The notes under the pieces: model-generated
The model's input: the letters and a program-made list of their open reading frames with translations, nothing else
Told to the model about the DNA's origin: nothing
Databases searched by the model: none
Shown: positions 38,901-47,933 of the stretch, in pieces
How positions within the stretch are numbered: the first letter of the stretch is position 1
Layout: each line of letters starts with the position of its first letter
Translations under genes and position numbers: made by a program
Assembly: GCF_949628215.1 (NCBI RefSeq)
Contig: NC_134297.1
Coordinates: 2,294,001 to 2,358,000 of the forward strand
Reading direction: 5' to 3'
From: Phalacrocorax aristotelis
Lineage: Eukaryota > Chordata > Aves > Suliformes > Phalacrocoracidae
Length of the DNA: 64,000 bases

Positions 38901-39506
38901 AAGCAAATAAATAACACTTTTAAAATTATATTTTCCTGACCAAGATGAATTTCAGTCCCCTAGAGATTCAACCTACAGAACAAGACGGGGGAAAAAAACA
39001 GCCAAGCCTGCTCTTTGTCAGCCTCTCCCAAGAAATGTGTGTCCACAAAGCAGATTTACAGGCTTTCCAACAGCCTTCAGACATAGAGACTTCAATGTTA
39101 CAAAATAAGCTGTGCTCCATAACCTTGCTGTAGTTTATATTATTTACTGGTACAATAGTAAAGCACTGCAAAGGGAATAAAACTCCTGAGCTAAAAACAC
39201 CACCTGTAAAACAGCCACAAACACTTCAAAAAACTATCGTTGATTTGCAGATTCCTGGCTGAACTGCCCAGTATGCCCTTCTGTTAGTAAGCAGCTCTCC
39301 CACCCTGAAAACTTGCTCATTTTTCTCCTTCTCTGTTCCTCAAAGCACTGAAAGCACTGGGAGATATAAGAATTCCTGAGATGCTGCACAAAAGCATGCT
39401 ACCTTGCCCCAGAAAGGTCTGTGTGAGACCTGGGACATGCATTTACCTCTGTGAAGCCCTCCTGAAGAATATCCAGTAAATTCCCCCTGGCCAAACAAGC
39501 AAGCAT
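2896..39506 (-). CDS. DIXDC1: DIXDC1, complete coding region in 20 exons
   Basis: DIXDC1 (Ccd1, coiled-coil DIX domain protein) is a Wnt-pathway scaffold that binds Dishevelled and Axin through its DIX domain and actin through an N-terminal CH domain. I assembled 20 exons on the minus strand, all with GT/AG boundaries and matching phases. They total 2070 bases, or 689 residues plus stop; I recall the human protein as about 683. The CH domain covers roughly residues 20-126 (exons 1-4), a Ser-rich linker residues 190-290, the coiled coil about 290-465, and the DIX domain about 603-685, starting [14 protein letters not shown]. The start is the methionine of [12 protein letters not shown], which matches human and has A at -3. 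The introns carry CR1, LTR and MIR relics. No disabling change was seen. The gene follows C11orf52 and HSPB2 on the same strand, as in human. Confidence 0.96.
3895..4003 (-). CDS. DIXDC1: DIXDC1 coding exon 19 (DIX domain)
   Basis: Reads [20 protein letters not shown], then [16 protein letters not shown], the conserved DIX core used in head-to-tail polymerisation. Acceptor is CTTGCAG and donor is GTAAGG. Confidence 0.96.
4544..4652 (-). CDS. DIXDC1: DIXDC1 coding exon 18 (DIX domain begins)
   Basis: Reads [20 protein letters not shown], then [17 protein letters not shown]. The DIX domain starts at TKVLYF. Acceptor is TTTTGCAG and donor is GTGAGG. Confidence 0.95.
6195..6261 (-). CDS. DIXDC1: DIXDC1 coding exon 17
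   Basis: Reads [20 protein letters not shown], then KS. It aligns with human VRVKSPRTQVGSEYRESWPP by the shared KSP and SWPP motifs. Acceptor is CCCTAG and donor is GTAAGT. This is the most diverged exon, but the flanking phases fit. Confidence 0.88.
6389..6550 (-). CDS. DIXDC1: DIXDC1 coding exon 16
   Basis: Fifty-four codons read [20 protein letters not shown], then [20 protein letters not shown] and [14 protein letters not shown]. Nearly identical to human. Acceptor is GGGCAG and donor is GTAATG. Confidence 0.96.
6719..6805 (-). CDS. DIXDC1: DIXDC1 coding exon 15
   Basis: Twenty-nine codons read [20 protein letters not shown], then GAAPTVHRG. Acceptor is GAACAG and donor is GTAAGT. The motif SQSNGF is shared with human in the form AQSNGF. 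Confidence 0.93.
7470..7541 (-). CDS. DIXDC1: DIXDC1 coding exon 14
   Basis: Twenty-four codons read [20 protein letters not shown], then EAEE. Acceptor is CTCACAG and donor is GTATGG. Confidence 0.95.
7632..7724 (-). CDS. DIXDC1: DIXDC1 coding exon 13
   Basis: Thirty-one codons read [20 protein letters not shown], then [11 protein letters not shown]. Coiled coil. Acceptor is TTGCAG and donor is GTATGG. Confidence 0.95.
8289..8342 (-). CDS. DIXDC1: DIXDC1 coding exon 12, acceptor next to a CR1
   Basis: Eighteen codons read [18 protein letters not shown]. The acceptor TTTCTGCAG sits directly against the 3' end of a CR1 LINE, so the branch-point and upstream acceptor sequence appear to be CR1-derived. 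Donor is GTAATG. Confidence 0.95.
8351..8620 (-). mobile_element. CR1 LINE, 3' portion
   Basis: On the minus strand this reads the avian CR1 3' end from GTAACTTGTGACAGG, through the CTGCCCAGAGAGGTGGTGGA stretch, to the terminal ATGATTCTATGAT repeats. Those repeats abut the DIXDC1 exon 12 acceptor. An A/T-run interrupts the usual sequence near 8460. Confidence 0.93.
8621..8962 (+). mobile_element. CR1 LINE, inverted 5' portion of the same copy
   Basis: On the plus strand this reads the CR1 segment that lies just upstream of the 3' portion: CTGGTGAGGCCGCACCTCAA, AAGAAGGACATTGAGGTGCT, GGAGAACAAGTCTAATGAGG, GGTGGGTGTTAGTCTC, ending CCCAAGTAACA. It encodes the tail of CR1 ORF2. The two parts meet in the CR1 consensus at GTAAC but lie in opposite orientation here, as in a 5' inversion. 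Confidence 0.92.
9479..9583 (-). CDS. DIXDC1: DIXDC1 coding exon 11
   Basis: Thirty-five codons read [20 protein letters not shown], then [15 protein letters not shown]. Coiled coil. Acceptor is CCTAG and donor is GTGAGT. Confidence 0.95.
10687..10737 (-). CDS. DIXDC1: DIXDC1 coding exon 10
   Basis: Seventeen codons read [17 protein letters not shown]. Acceptor is TTTACAG and donor is GTGAGG. Confidence 0.95.
11484..11537 (-). CDS. DIXDC1: DIXDC1 coding exon 9
   Basis: Eighteen codons read [18 protein letters not shown], part of the coiled coil. Acceptor is TTCAG and donor is GTTAGA. Confidence 0.94.
11644..11733 (-). CDS. DIXDC1: DIXDC1 coding exon 8
   Basis: Reads [20 protein letters not shown], then [10 protein letters not shown]. 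Acceptor is TTTCCAG and donor is GTGAGC; 30 codons in phase 0. Confidence 0.95.
13231..13253. repeat. Poly-T tract
   Basis: A near-continuous T run inside the intron between DIXDC1 exons 8 and 7. No target-site duplication or SINE body was seen with it. Confidence 0.9.
14313..14340 (+). repeat. Tandem 14-bp duplication
   Basis: Two perfect adjacent copies of CTTGGTTAAGCATG in a DIXDC1 intron. Confidence 0.9.
14890..15038 (-). CDS. DIXDC1: DIXDC1 coding exon 7 (coiled coil begins)
   Basis: Reads [20 protein letters not shown], then [20 protein letters not shown] and [10 protein letters not shown]. The second half is nearly identical to human and starts the coiled coil. Donor is GTAATA after the last Gln, in phase 0. 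Confidence 0.94.
16561..16673 (-). CDS. DIXDC1: DIXDC1 coding exon 6
   Basis: Reads [20 protein letters not shown], then [18 protein letters not shown]. This is the Ser-rich linker, less conserved than its neighbours. Acceptor is TCTGCAG and donor is GTATCT. Confidence 0.92.
17470..17640 (-). mobile_element. Old CR1-like 3' fragment
   Basis: Shows a decayed CR1-family 3' end on the minus strand: ACAGAATCAGAAA, AGAGATGGAAATGAC, and later GTCTAGTTTTAATGATCCAG, resembling older CR1 subfamilies. Divergence is high, so the subfamily and ends are uncertain. Confidence 0.5.
19681..19741 (+). repeat. Purine-rich G/A tract
   Basis: About 60 bases almost entirely G and A on the plus strand, with several GGGG or GGG runs. 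On the minus strand it is a C/T tract. It lies in the 5.7 kb intron between DIXDC1 exons 6 and 5. It could form a G-quadruplex or triplex, or mark an internal promoter. Confidence 0.6.
22415..22522 (-). CDS. DIXDC1: DIXDC1 coding exon 5
   Basis: Reads [20 protein letters not shown], then [15 protein letters not shown]. It matches human apart from Cys for Tyr in ENPYWS and a changed end. Acceptor is CTCCAG and donor is GTAAGG. Confidence 0.94.
23490..23570 (-). mobile_element. Short 5'-truncated CR1 3' end
   Basis: On the plus strand ATAGAATCGTTAAGGTTGGA, AAAGACCCTTAAGATCATC and GAGTCCAACC are the reverse complement of the CR1 3' terminus. Only about 80 bases remain. It lies in the intron between DIXDC1 exons 5 and 4. 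Confidence 0.88.
23839..24088 (-). CDS. DIXDC1: DIXDC1 coding exon 4 (end of CH domain, linker)
   Basis: Reads [20 protein letters not shown], which closes the CH domain, then a Ser/Ala-rich linker and [17 protein letters not shown] as in human. Ends QR with a split Arg codon before GTAATA. It is the largest coding exon at 250 bases. Confidence 0.95.
25459..25584 (-). CDS. DIXDC1: DIXDC1 coding exon 3 (CH domain)
   Basis: Reads [18 protein letters not shown], then [21 protein letters not shown], matching the human CH domain. Donor is GTATGT. Covers residues 64-105. Confidence 0.95.
25757..26515 (+). mobile_element. Solo avian LTR fragment, ERVL-like, fossil
   Basis: Starts near TGGGTTTACATGGCAAGG and continues with CCGGCTCCAAGACAGAC, a TATA-like ACATATTTAAGAAGG, repeats around CATGCTGGAGCAG, and AGTGAAGTTGAGCCTGGGA. 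I recognise this as a widespread avian retroviral LTR, most likely ERVL class. No internal retroviral genes flank it, so it is a solo, incomplete LTR lying in DIXDC1 intron 2. It is opposite in orientation to the gene. The family name is from memory. Confidence 0.8.
26860..26989 (-). CDS. DIXDC1: DIXDC1 coding exon 2 (CH domain)
   Basis: Begins after TTTTCAG with [18 protein letters not shown] and runs through the CH-domain core ([20 protein letters not shown]). It ends with one base of the next codon before GTCAG. Covers residues 21-64. Confidence 0.96.
35165..35285 (+). mobile_element. MIR-like SINE relic
   Basis: Reads TTGCTGTGAATTTGGCA, then CCTCTGTGTGCCTCAGTTTC, then a stretch ending TGTAAAATGCTTTGATAAG. 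This follows the order of the MIR core and 3' part. It lies in DIXDC1 intron 1 and is strongly decayed. Confidence 0.65.
37885..38005 (+). mobile_element. MIR-like SINE relic
   Basis: Contains CCTTGGCAAGTCACTTAACC followed by TCTCTGTACTGTAGG, close to the MIR consensus core, then a decayed tail. It lies in DIXDC1 intron 1, in the same orientation as the relic at 35.2 kb. Confidence 0.65.
39447..39506 (-). CDS. DIXDC1: DIXDC1 coding exon 1
   Basis: Sixty bases give [20 protein letters not shown], close to the human start MLACLTRGNLLDVLQEGFNE. The exon ends at GAG followed by the donor GTAAAT, in phase 0. A 12.4 kb intron separates it from exon 2. Whether it has its own promoter or is spliced to an upstream non-coding exon cannot be told from sequence. 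Confidence 0.93.
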
Positions 39507-42500
39507 TCTCCACAAGCCCACCGACGGGTAAGGGTCTCAGAGGACACAGGGCAAATCCTCCAGCTTTTGGCACGACCTCTTCCTTCTTCTCCCAAAGACA
39601 AAGAGTTGGAGCTCATCAGGAACCGCATTCATAGTCCCATATGTGCAGCCTGTTATTGCACACAGATAGCTGAGCCGAAGTCAAGGCTTGCACTGGGCAT
39701 GCTCGAGAAGGAGCTGCTGGGGGAGTGGCGGGAGAGATGTCATACAGTTCCTATGGAAACGCTTCAGCTTACAAGATGCAGGACGAGGACTGAAGTTAGG
39801 GAAACATCTGAAACCCATTTCCAGCAGTCGTACTCACACAAAACCTGCTGCATAAAAGACATTTTCAAACCGACCAAACACAGCAATCCCTGTATAGTAT
39901 GGGGGCTGGGAGAGCGTCTAAAGAACGGCAAATAGCAAATGCCTCGCTTTGCTAGAAAAGCAAGAGGAAACGTTGTAAGAGCTGCCAGTTTTAACTCTCA
40001 GCAATGGTTCTGTGGCCCCAAAGAAACAGCAGCATCGTCAGCAACCTGGTAGAGGCAGGAAGCTGCAAACCAGGCCACAACACAGATAGTAACATTTGCA
40101 CAGTACTTGGCCCTGCTCTGGCTTCGCTGGCAATGATGTCAACAGAATAAAAAAGGCAACTTTCAAACTAGAATTAAATACAATCCCCAGCAAATTTGCT
40201 AAATCAATAATTGCGTTCATTCCAGAAACAAGTATCAGATATCTCCAGGCAATCTCTCAAATTTCATCTCACCTTACAGGAAATGCCCAGGAAAAAAAAA
40301 AAAGGAAAAAAACAAACAACCAAAAAAAACCCCACAACTCTCAGAATGGATGAAAACACCGTCTGCCAGGGGCTCTGGCTGCCACATCACAGACTGACAC
40401 TGCAAGTACCGCCCAGTGACATCAGACTGTGTCTTCAGATTTCAAAATAACTGGCTGAACATTTCTAAGTAAGAGACGCATTTAAAAACAAACATGTTTT
40501 TCTGCCTAAGTGTTGAAGCATCTGGAGGAAAAAGCAATTGCATAATTTTACCATTTTACCCTGTCACATATGGAGACGCAGCTAAAATACAGTAAGACAA
40601 GCAACAGGTAATTTCCCTCTATAACCAGCTCAAGTCATTCAAAAAGGAGTCAGCCCGTCAGCCCCCACACCTCCAAGACAAAAATTTAAATTATTCATGT
40701 TTGCCTTTCCTACTTTTCATAATTCAGTGGGCACTGAGATTTTTGTGTTTTAATTTATTGTAATACCACATCTGTTAAGCAAAACAACAGGTTACTGTGA
40801 GGCTTTGCATAAAGTCTTGTAAACTGGCAATGCTGGTGGCTAGTACCTCGATCCAGTTTACTTCTGACACTCGAAATGCCATTAAATAGACAGCAATAAA
40901 TATCCCCATTTTTGTGATGCAATGAAGAAGCTTATGCCTTTGCAATTTCAATAAAATTTCATAGAAAAACTGAATGTGTTTTCCCCATCAGACAGAAAGT
41001 GACATAATTTTAAAAAAAAAAAAAGCAAATGAAAACCAACAACCACAAAACACACTTTGAGCCTTTTCTGCGAGCTTTATAATGCTATTCCTGACTAATA
41101 ATCTGAAAGAAAAAGTTATATTTGTTATCTGGTTTTCAGTGCTACAATGTAAACATACATTCATGGAAGACTTCTAATATTAACAGGTAAGGATGCTGAA
41201 GCCATCCCTTCCCTATACCACTTAAATTTCTGGAACAAAAAAGTTAACTCCAGATCTACTGATGTAAATTCAAATGCACTCTGAATGCACAGATAGGTTG
41301 CAGATGACTGCTAGGTGTTCTCTGATTGTTTTTATAATTTGTTTTATGAATTCAACAGCAGATTAAATATTTAATGCTCATAATCCCTGCAAGCTCTAGA
41401 TATTTACCCTTGTCCTTTGAGGAGCAGAGAAGCCAAAGGCAGGCAGTCCCTAGCCACAGACTTTACACTGGAGACATAACCCAAATTTACAGGTTTAAAA
41501 AAATAAATAAAAATTAGAATAAAGAGATAATCAGTTCAAACAGCATAGAAATTCAAAGCACCAACAGGTTTTAAATGTAAAATGTACTGTTTATATCATG
41601 ATAAGGTGACACAGTGAGAATACCAGTTCATTTATCATGGTCCACCTCTGTGGCATTTAGGAGGCGTCCTGTTGTGTCAGTGATAGGCAACAATAAAGCA
41701 GTTTTAACACTTGTGCTCCACCCTGTCAGAACTACAACACATTTGGGCAACAGCAGGGTACAGAGACTGCCATTAAGTCACTGCTTGCAGTGCAACCTGC
41801 ATTTGTTCATAAAGCTTGTATGCTAAGTCTTGGCAGGCACCTCTAGTTTGTCAGGGATGCAGACTGGCTTTGTTCATAAGTGGGACTCAGCTATTTGATC
41901 ATCTGAACTTGAAACAATTCCAAGGTCCCCATACAAGCTCTCTATGGCACCACCCCCAATTACAGCTTAGCAGTCATACGAGATAGATAACACATCCTTC
42001 AATCACAGTGTGCTCCCCATGCCATTGTATAGCAAGACACATTACACAGCATGATGGTGAGGGGGCTGTCAACCACATGGATTGAGCAGCTGGCTTTGCA
42101 TATAAACCATGCAGAGATTCCTGGACTTCCTTTCAGAAACATAGTGATAGATCTAGACAGATAAAATAGTCAAATGTGGTCTAGAAAAGGGCAATTTCTC
42201 CTAGGCCAACCAAATAACAGCAAATGACAAAAAAACACCCACATATTTATTAGTACCAAGAAGCACTTTTCTCATCCCTATTCCCTTTACCCCTATTTCC
42301 TGGCACGAATCAGAGGACCTAAAGCCAGATGTGTTACCCATAGTACATTAGTGCCATTCCTGAGAAATGCAGAAATACTATTGAGGGAACTGTGAAGAAG
42401 TTGGTTTGCATCAGAGAGACTATTCAAGCCAGAAGCGCTACCCTGCCTGCCTTTGTGGATCAACCAAGAAAAGCTGGGACTGAAGCCTGAAATTCAGGTG

Positions 42501-44470
42501 GTCCCATATCCCTGTTACAGACCTTCTACCTACAGAAACACCAATACAGTGAAAGGCAAAAGTTTTCTCATTATACGTGCCAGGTTCAGATACAGGCCTG
42601 CTTGCGGTACGTTTTCCATCAGAGATTTTGTCATCAAAGATTTGCTTCTACATGGGGTTTTTTATATTTGGAACAGAACTGCCTCATTTTGACAATATGA
42701 ATGTCAGAGAATAGAAACTAGGCCATTTTTGATGGCTAGACTGAGAGGCAGAGCATGCTGAGCCATTCTTCTGTTTACTGTGGTAACACAAGAGCATTTT
42801 GGGTGTACGTGTATACTGAAAATACATTTTAAAAATTAAATTCTAGTTCTTCCATCTTTGTGCTTTACTCTTAAATTTCAAGCTTCATGTAGCAGGAATC
42901 ATATTTTTGTTTCAGTTTTATAACACCATAATAGGTACCTTTGAATGTTATCTCTGCAAGAAACACCGTGTTGGTGTAATTGGGGGCGGTGCCACAGAGA
43001 GCTTGTACGGGGACCTTGGAATTGGTTTGAGTTCACGTGAAGATGATTCCAAAACGAAGAGCACAGGGCAATGGTATCAAAAGGATCTACACATCAACTG
43101 TTCCTGGTGTGAGTGACCTTCAAAACAAACATGTAGGATGGCAGTTTGCGTGGTGGTATTGCCCTCTCCTGGCCAATTTCAGCATAACCCTAACCCTTGC
43201 GCTTGCACCAGTTGAATTCCAGGCAAGGTACATGACAAAGCCCTGCTACTGCTCCATTTCCTGTTGTTGTGGTGAGCCTGTCGTCGTGTCACTGCAGCAC
43301 CACCAGTGTCAACACATAAACCTTCCTTCAAACCATCCATCCAAGGATTTTAAGGCACTTCATCGCCATTCTCTGATTATTTCACTCATCAGTTCTTGAG
43401 AAAGAGAGATCAATGGCCCAGTTCAGCTCTTGCTAACAAAATTTTGGTTGGGGAAATAAAAGCAAGTGAGGCTGATTCAAAAACAAAGGCTGTGAGGCTT
43501 GTGAGGCCACAGATGCAGTACTAGCAAAAAGAGGTGCCTAATGCAACTAATGCCTTTGTGTCACTGTGTGTCCCCTCCCAACCTCTCCATCAAGTATACA
43601 AAACAGAGGTCAGACACAAAAAGGACTCCTGGAAACTCACAGAGGATGCAGCGGGCTGTGATGTGTGTCGGGGCACCATGTCCACCTCCACCATAGTTCC
43701 AGTGTCGGATGCCATAGCTCAGCTCAGTGCCAAGGGGAATGTACCAGCACTCCTTCCCCCTTGAAGCCTGAGGGGGAAAAGCAAATGTATTAACTACAAA
43801 GGAAAGCGTTTTCTTAGAGGGAGAACAGATTTAGCAATAAAATGACTGAATATAAGCAAAACAAAGGTGGAAAGTTGCCACCTTCTTTCATTGCCTGCAG
43901 AAAATATATTTAAGGGCTACAGTCTTAGTGAAATTTACACATTTTTGTGTTTTCTTCCACATATAGAATATGTATGGTGGGCAGAATTCCCCCAAAACAC
44001 ATGTAAAAAAAGATTCCTGATTACATTGGCTTACATCGCACATAGGATCTAATTATTTTGTCCCATTGTGGAGGGGGAGTCCAAATTCAACAGAAGTCAA
44101 ATATGGCAGCCAAAGCTGTACTGGTCAAATATTCAGGGTATTGCTTGATTCAGTGCATTTAGCCCAGACAGCAAACATTCATAACTAATTTTAGGAAACA
44201 ATTCCAGGTACTGACATTCGTATTTGGTAATCTATATTTTCTTTGCTTAGTCTTCCTTTAGAAGTCTGGGGTGAAGTCTGGTGAAAGTAAAGGTGGGGGA
44301 GTTTGGAAGAGTTAATGGTAATAATGGTAAGATTCCTAGAGAAAGACTGAATGACAGTGGGAATCACTGGTTTTAAGAATCATTTAAAGGTGGGCAGGAG
44401 CATAACCCTTAGGCAGATGGTCACTGTTGTCTTGGTTGTGTCATCCTGGTACATCTCTAGGGGCCAAAGG
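39507..44470. other. Region upstream of DIXDC1 coding exon 1
   Basis: No coding exon recognised. At 39749-39762 the plus strand reads GTTCCTATGGAAAC, an imperfect X-box-like dyad about 245 bases upstream of the DIXDC1 start. A-rich low-complexity sequence lies at 40289-40332. If the CpG island is the DIXDC1 promoter, this is an intron in the 5' UTR. Confidence 0.4.
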
Positions 44471-44479
44471 TCTCGGGTA

Positions 44480-45215
44480 GGATGGGACAGGTCACAGAGG
44501 CAAAGGCAAGGCGGCGTGCTGAATTTGCTCGGGGTGGGGTGTTTTGAGGCTCATTCTGCAAAGCAGGGCTGTGAGCGAGCGCTCAGGGCTGCCCGAAGCG
44601 CGGGGCATGGATCTGAGGCATCGGAGGGACTGTGTGGGCCCGGGTGTCTCTGGAACCGGGTCGGGCAGACTGAAGCACGGGGGTGCCCAGGAGCAGGGCG
44701 GTCCCGAGGCCTGAGGAGCCCCTGTGGAAGGGGTGGCACAGAGAAAACCGGGGTCCCCGTGGGGTGGGGTGGCGGGGTCTCCCCGCCGGACCCGCCCGCC
44801 CTGCGGCCCCACCTGCGGCCCTACCTGCGGCCCTACCTGCGCCCGGCGCGGGCGGGAGGGTGCAGGCCCAGCCCGGGCCCGGCCGCGGCGCGTCGCCGCT
44901 CTCCATGGGGACGGGGGCGGGACGGGGCGGCCCCGCGCAGGCCCCGCCCGGCCGGACTGGGCCCACCGGCAGCCGTGGGCGGGAAGGCGGGTCGGGGCTG
45001 CGGGCCCGGGGCGTACGGAGATCGGCGGCGGTCGGCACCCGCAGTGCCGCTCCGCTCCTGCGCGTCCGTCTGCAGCGGCGGCGCGTCCACCCGCCAGCGT
45101 GCGAGACCCTCCGGCTGGTGGGCCCGGGAGGCGCGTCTTCAGGCGCTCCTCGGGGCCGCCTGTGCGCCCCTGTGGCCCCGGTGCAGCAGGCGGGCAACGG
45201 CCTCCCCCAGAACCG
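44480..45215. promoter_or_regulatory. DIXDC1: CpG island, probable DIXDC1 promoter
   Basis: About 700 bases of very high G+C with dense CpG and several GC boxes (CCCGCCC/GGGCGGG), in a window that is otherwise AT-rich. No recognised coding exon lies inside it. On the minus strand it contains three tandem splice-donor-like sites, which fits a non-coding DIXDC1 first exon spliced to the coding exon at 39.5 kb. A plus-strand or divergent non-coding transcript is also possible. Confidence 0.7.
44801..44836 (-). repeat. Three 12-bp tandem units, each with a splice-donor-like site
   Basis: The plus strand reads CTGCGGCCCCAC once and CTGCGGCCCTAC twice. On the minus strand each unit gives CAG followed by GTAGGG or GTGGGG, that is, a donor consensus repeated every 12 bases. 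Confidence 0.9.
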
Positions 45216-45987
45216 CAGATTTATTGGTTAAAACTAAAAATTACATCTTTAATGTTCAAGAACCGTCGGACAGTCGTTTAACACCTAAATGTAACAACCT
45301 CGGGAAACACAGGAGATAGGCTGTTGGAAGCTTTTAATACTCAGTGCAAAACCAAATCCTTCAGAAAAATCCTTATTGCAGAACATGCGGCTTTCATGTT
45401 ATCTGTTTGAGGCCTGGTAAACAGGCAAAAATTACTGTACTACTCCTGTGCCCATGCAGAGCATTTGATTATCTCTAAGATATGCAGTACTTCCAGAAAC
45501 AACACCAAGTACTAGCTAGTATGGAAGCTGGAGCTCCTTAGGAAATAAACTACCATTTCAGGCTTTGAGGCACTCATTAAAAGATAGTTTCTACAGTAGC
45601 TCCCATTCATTAGAATACAAAAGGACTGATCCACAGATCAACAGAACTAAGTGAAGTGACTAAGTGAAAAAGCAAGTTCCTCTGAGCCAAACCCAGTCCT
45701 ACTTATGTCCACAGCAAAACTGGTTTAACTTGATGGATGTGCAAATTTACACCACTCTGGGCCTAAGAGCTTGACCTTAGCGTCTGTGCAGCTTGCTGTC
45801 CCCACCCCCAGCTCTCCCGCTGGGTGAGGAAAAACTTCAGTACCACATGCTGTGCATGCCACTGCAATAACAGGCTGTTTCACTCAAAGTGAGTTTAGAA
45901 ATGACCTGTTGGGAGTCTGCACCTTCTAGAAAACCTCCCATCTCCTGAACTATAGTCCACATTTAATACTGTTTCTGAAAAATCCCA

Positions 45988-46001
45988 TTTATTCCTTTAT
46001 T
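45988..46001 (-). terminator. C11orf52: Candidate C11orf52 poly(A) signals, paired
   Basis: Two minus-strand AATAAA hexamers 8 bases apart, about 1.9 kb after the C11orf52 stop. Use is not shown. Confidence 0.3.
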
Positions 46002-46372
46002 AGAACAGGCTTGATTAGAATGGAAGCCAGCATCCCTTTCTAGTTCTTGTACCAGTGTTTTGGTGCAAGGAGGTATGTAACTGCTGCCCAGCATGAACCA
46101 GATCTGGATCTGTGTCTCTAGCTGCCCCTCTGACAGCTGGGCTAGCAACAACAGAGTGCTAGAGTGTCCCATGCCTCCCTGACACACTCTTGTAAGTAAA
46201 CCATGCGCCCATTCAGTCCTCCTCAGTCCAAAGGACAGGTTTTCATGCTGGGCATGGAGTACAGAAAGGAAGCTGGAAGAGCAGAACGAGGAATCCTTGG
46301 CACTCAAAAGAACCAACCCTTCCAATAACAAAATCCTGTACTCATTATAAGTGAAGGGCCTTCTGCTGCAGA

Positions 46373-46511
46373 CTTACAATAGCCCCGCTGAGATTAGCAG
46401 GATAGCATGGGCAAAAAAAACCCTTTTCAGGTAGAAAGGGGTCTTCTGCAAACCTTACTCTGGCCTTACAGTAGCCCTGCTGAGGTCTACTGGATAGCAT
46501 GGGCAAAAAAA
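46373..46511 (+). repeat. Imperfect direct duplication, two copies about 92 bases apart
   Basis: Copy one runs from CTTACAATAGCCCCGCTGAG to GGATAGCATGGGCAAAAAAA (46373-46421). Copy two runs from CTTACAGTAGCCCTGCTGAG to the same ending (46465-46511). No known element was recognised. Confidence 0.8.
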
Positions 46512-47933
46512 GTAGAAAAATTGTAGGATTGGTCCTCAAAGCACTTCCAAGCTGCCCATACCAGCTTGCTTCTTTGTAATGAATAGGAAATCCTTCACAT
46601 TTTTTACATTTAGCTGAACCATGATACGCAAAATTATGTATGTTTATAAAATGTACCAGTATGTCCATTTTTAAACACTGGGAATAAACAGGTTATCCCA
46701 TGATCTGCATTTAGTTATGCAGACCATTATTTAGGAACAGAATGTGCCCACCATTGATTTAGTGCCTGAAGATACTCCTCGGGAGCCCTGTTCAACTGCC
46801 AGTGCTGCAGCTGCCAAATTCAGTCCAGTGGCAGAATCCTTCTGGATGATTGCTATACTACATTACTACAACTATTTTAAATCCATAAACAAACTTGCAA
46901 AGGTGTATCTGGGTGGGTTAGCAGAAAACACCACATGGTGTGTGCTCTGTGTTACTGGGTTTTATAACTAAGGCTGAGAGTATGAAATAAGAAAAAATGG
47001 AGGAAAAGCCCAAAGCTCTCTCTAAAGTTGACCAGGATTCATTCCCAGTATCTCAGGCATGAAGACAGCTGCTGTACTCTAAGGACTGGATAATTGACCT
47101 GAACATAGGCCATAGCTTTTAAATGGCTGCCTCACAGTTAAATTGCAAATTTTCCTTGTTTCATTTCCAGTCAGAGCAAAGAGCTCACTACTCACTTCTG
47201 TGCTTGTTGAGGTAGGGATGCATATCCATACAGCCCTTCAGTGAAAGAAATTGTTCTGTACCACTCAGTTAATTCTGCATTTCTGGCCTGGTTTTAGAGT
47301 GCTGTGTGTGGTTATGGAACACTGCTTTTTGAGAAAGGAGATGCACATTGCGCATGACTGCAGTTACAGTGGCAGGTGTTAGAGAAAGACATTGCAGTAG
47401 ATACTGTTAAAGGTTTCATGCCATTTCTTCACAGTATCATCCACATGTCATTCTGCACATTGCAGAATTTTCTTAACATTAATGTAAAATCATGTGGCGA
47501 CACCACCCTTGTCCCAGTATTGAATCCTGTATGCCAGGTTCTCAAATTCATCTGCAGAGCAGCACTCAGCTGGTCCTGTGCCACAGCAGGAACATTCTCA
47601 CTGCAGCTCTGAGCTGTGGTGTTAGCCTTCATCAGCCAAGGAGCAGCTCTGTCTTCTCACAGTGCTGAGAGGAGATGGGTTGCCAGATTCAGAGTCAACT
47701 CTTCCAAGGGGAAGAGGTATATTTTGTCAGCAGAATCAGATAGGAAACTACTCATCATGTGAGAATAAATATGTCTGTGTCCTCCAAAGAGAAATGCAGG
47801 TGGAAGACACAGCCTCTCTACACCTTCCTCTGCACTTTCTCAGGAAGACTTGAGGTGTCCATGAGCTTAGCTTGCATCTACAGCATCTCTAAGCCTGTAA
47901 AATCCGTTTGCTGCTGAAGGAGGATGGGGCCTT

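Larger units (their letters stand above)
26990..39446 (-). other. DIXDC1: DIXDC1 intron 1, 12.4 kb, no gene seen
   Basis: No spliced coding exon was recognised on either strand. Contains the two MIR-like relics and AT-rich stretches, notably around 28.7-29.3 kb. Regulatory elements are plausible but cannot be named. Confidence 0.65.
45240..47933. other. Intergenic region between CpG island and C11orf52
   Basis: No gene recognised. Holds a local imperfect duplication at 46373-46511 and two clustered minus-strand AATAAA hexamers at 45988-46001 that could end C11orf52 transcripts. Confidence 0.6.

Noticed and set aside
44351-45319. Long open frames on both strands in the CpG island, up to 322 codons
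   Set aside because: Stop codons are rare in such GC-rich DNA. The translations are Arg/Pro/Gly/Ala-rich with no recognisable domain, and several frames are open at once.
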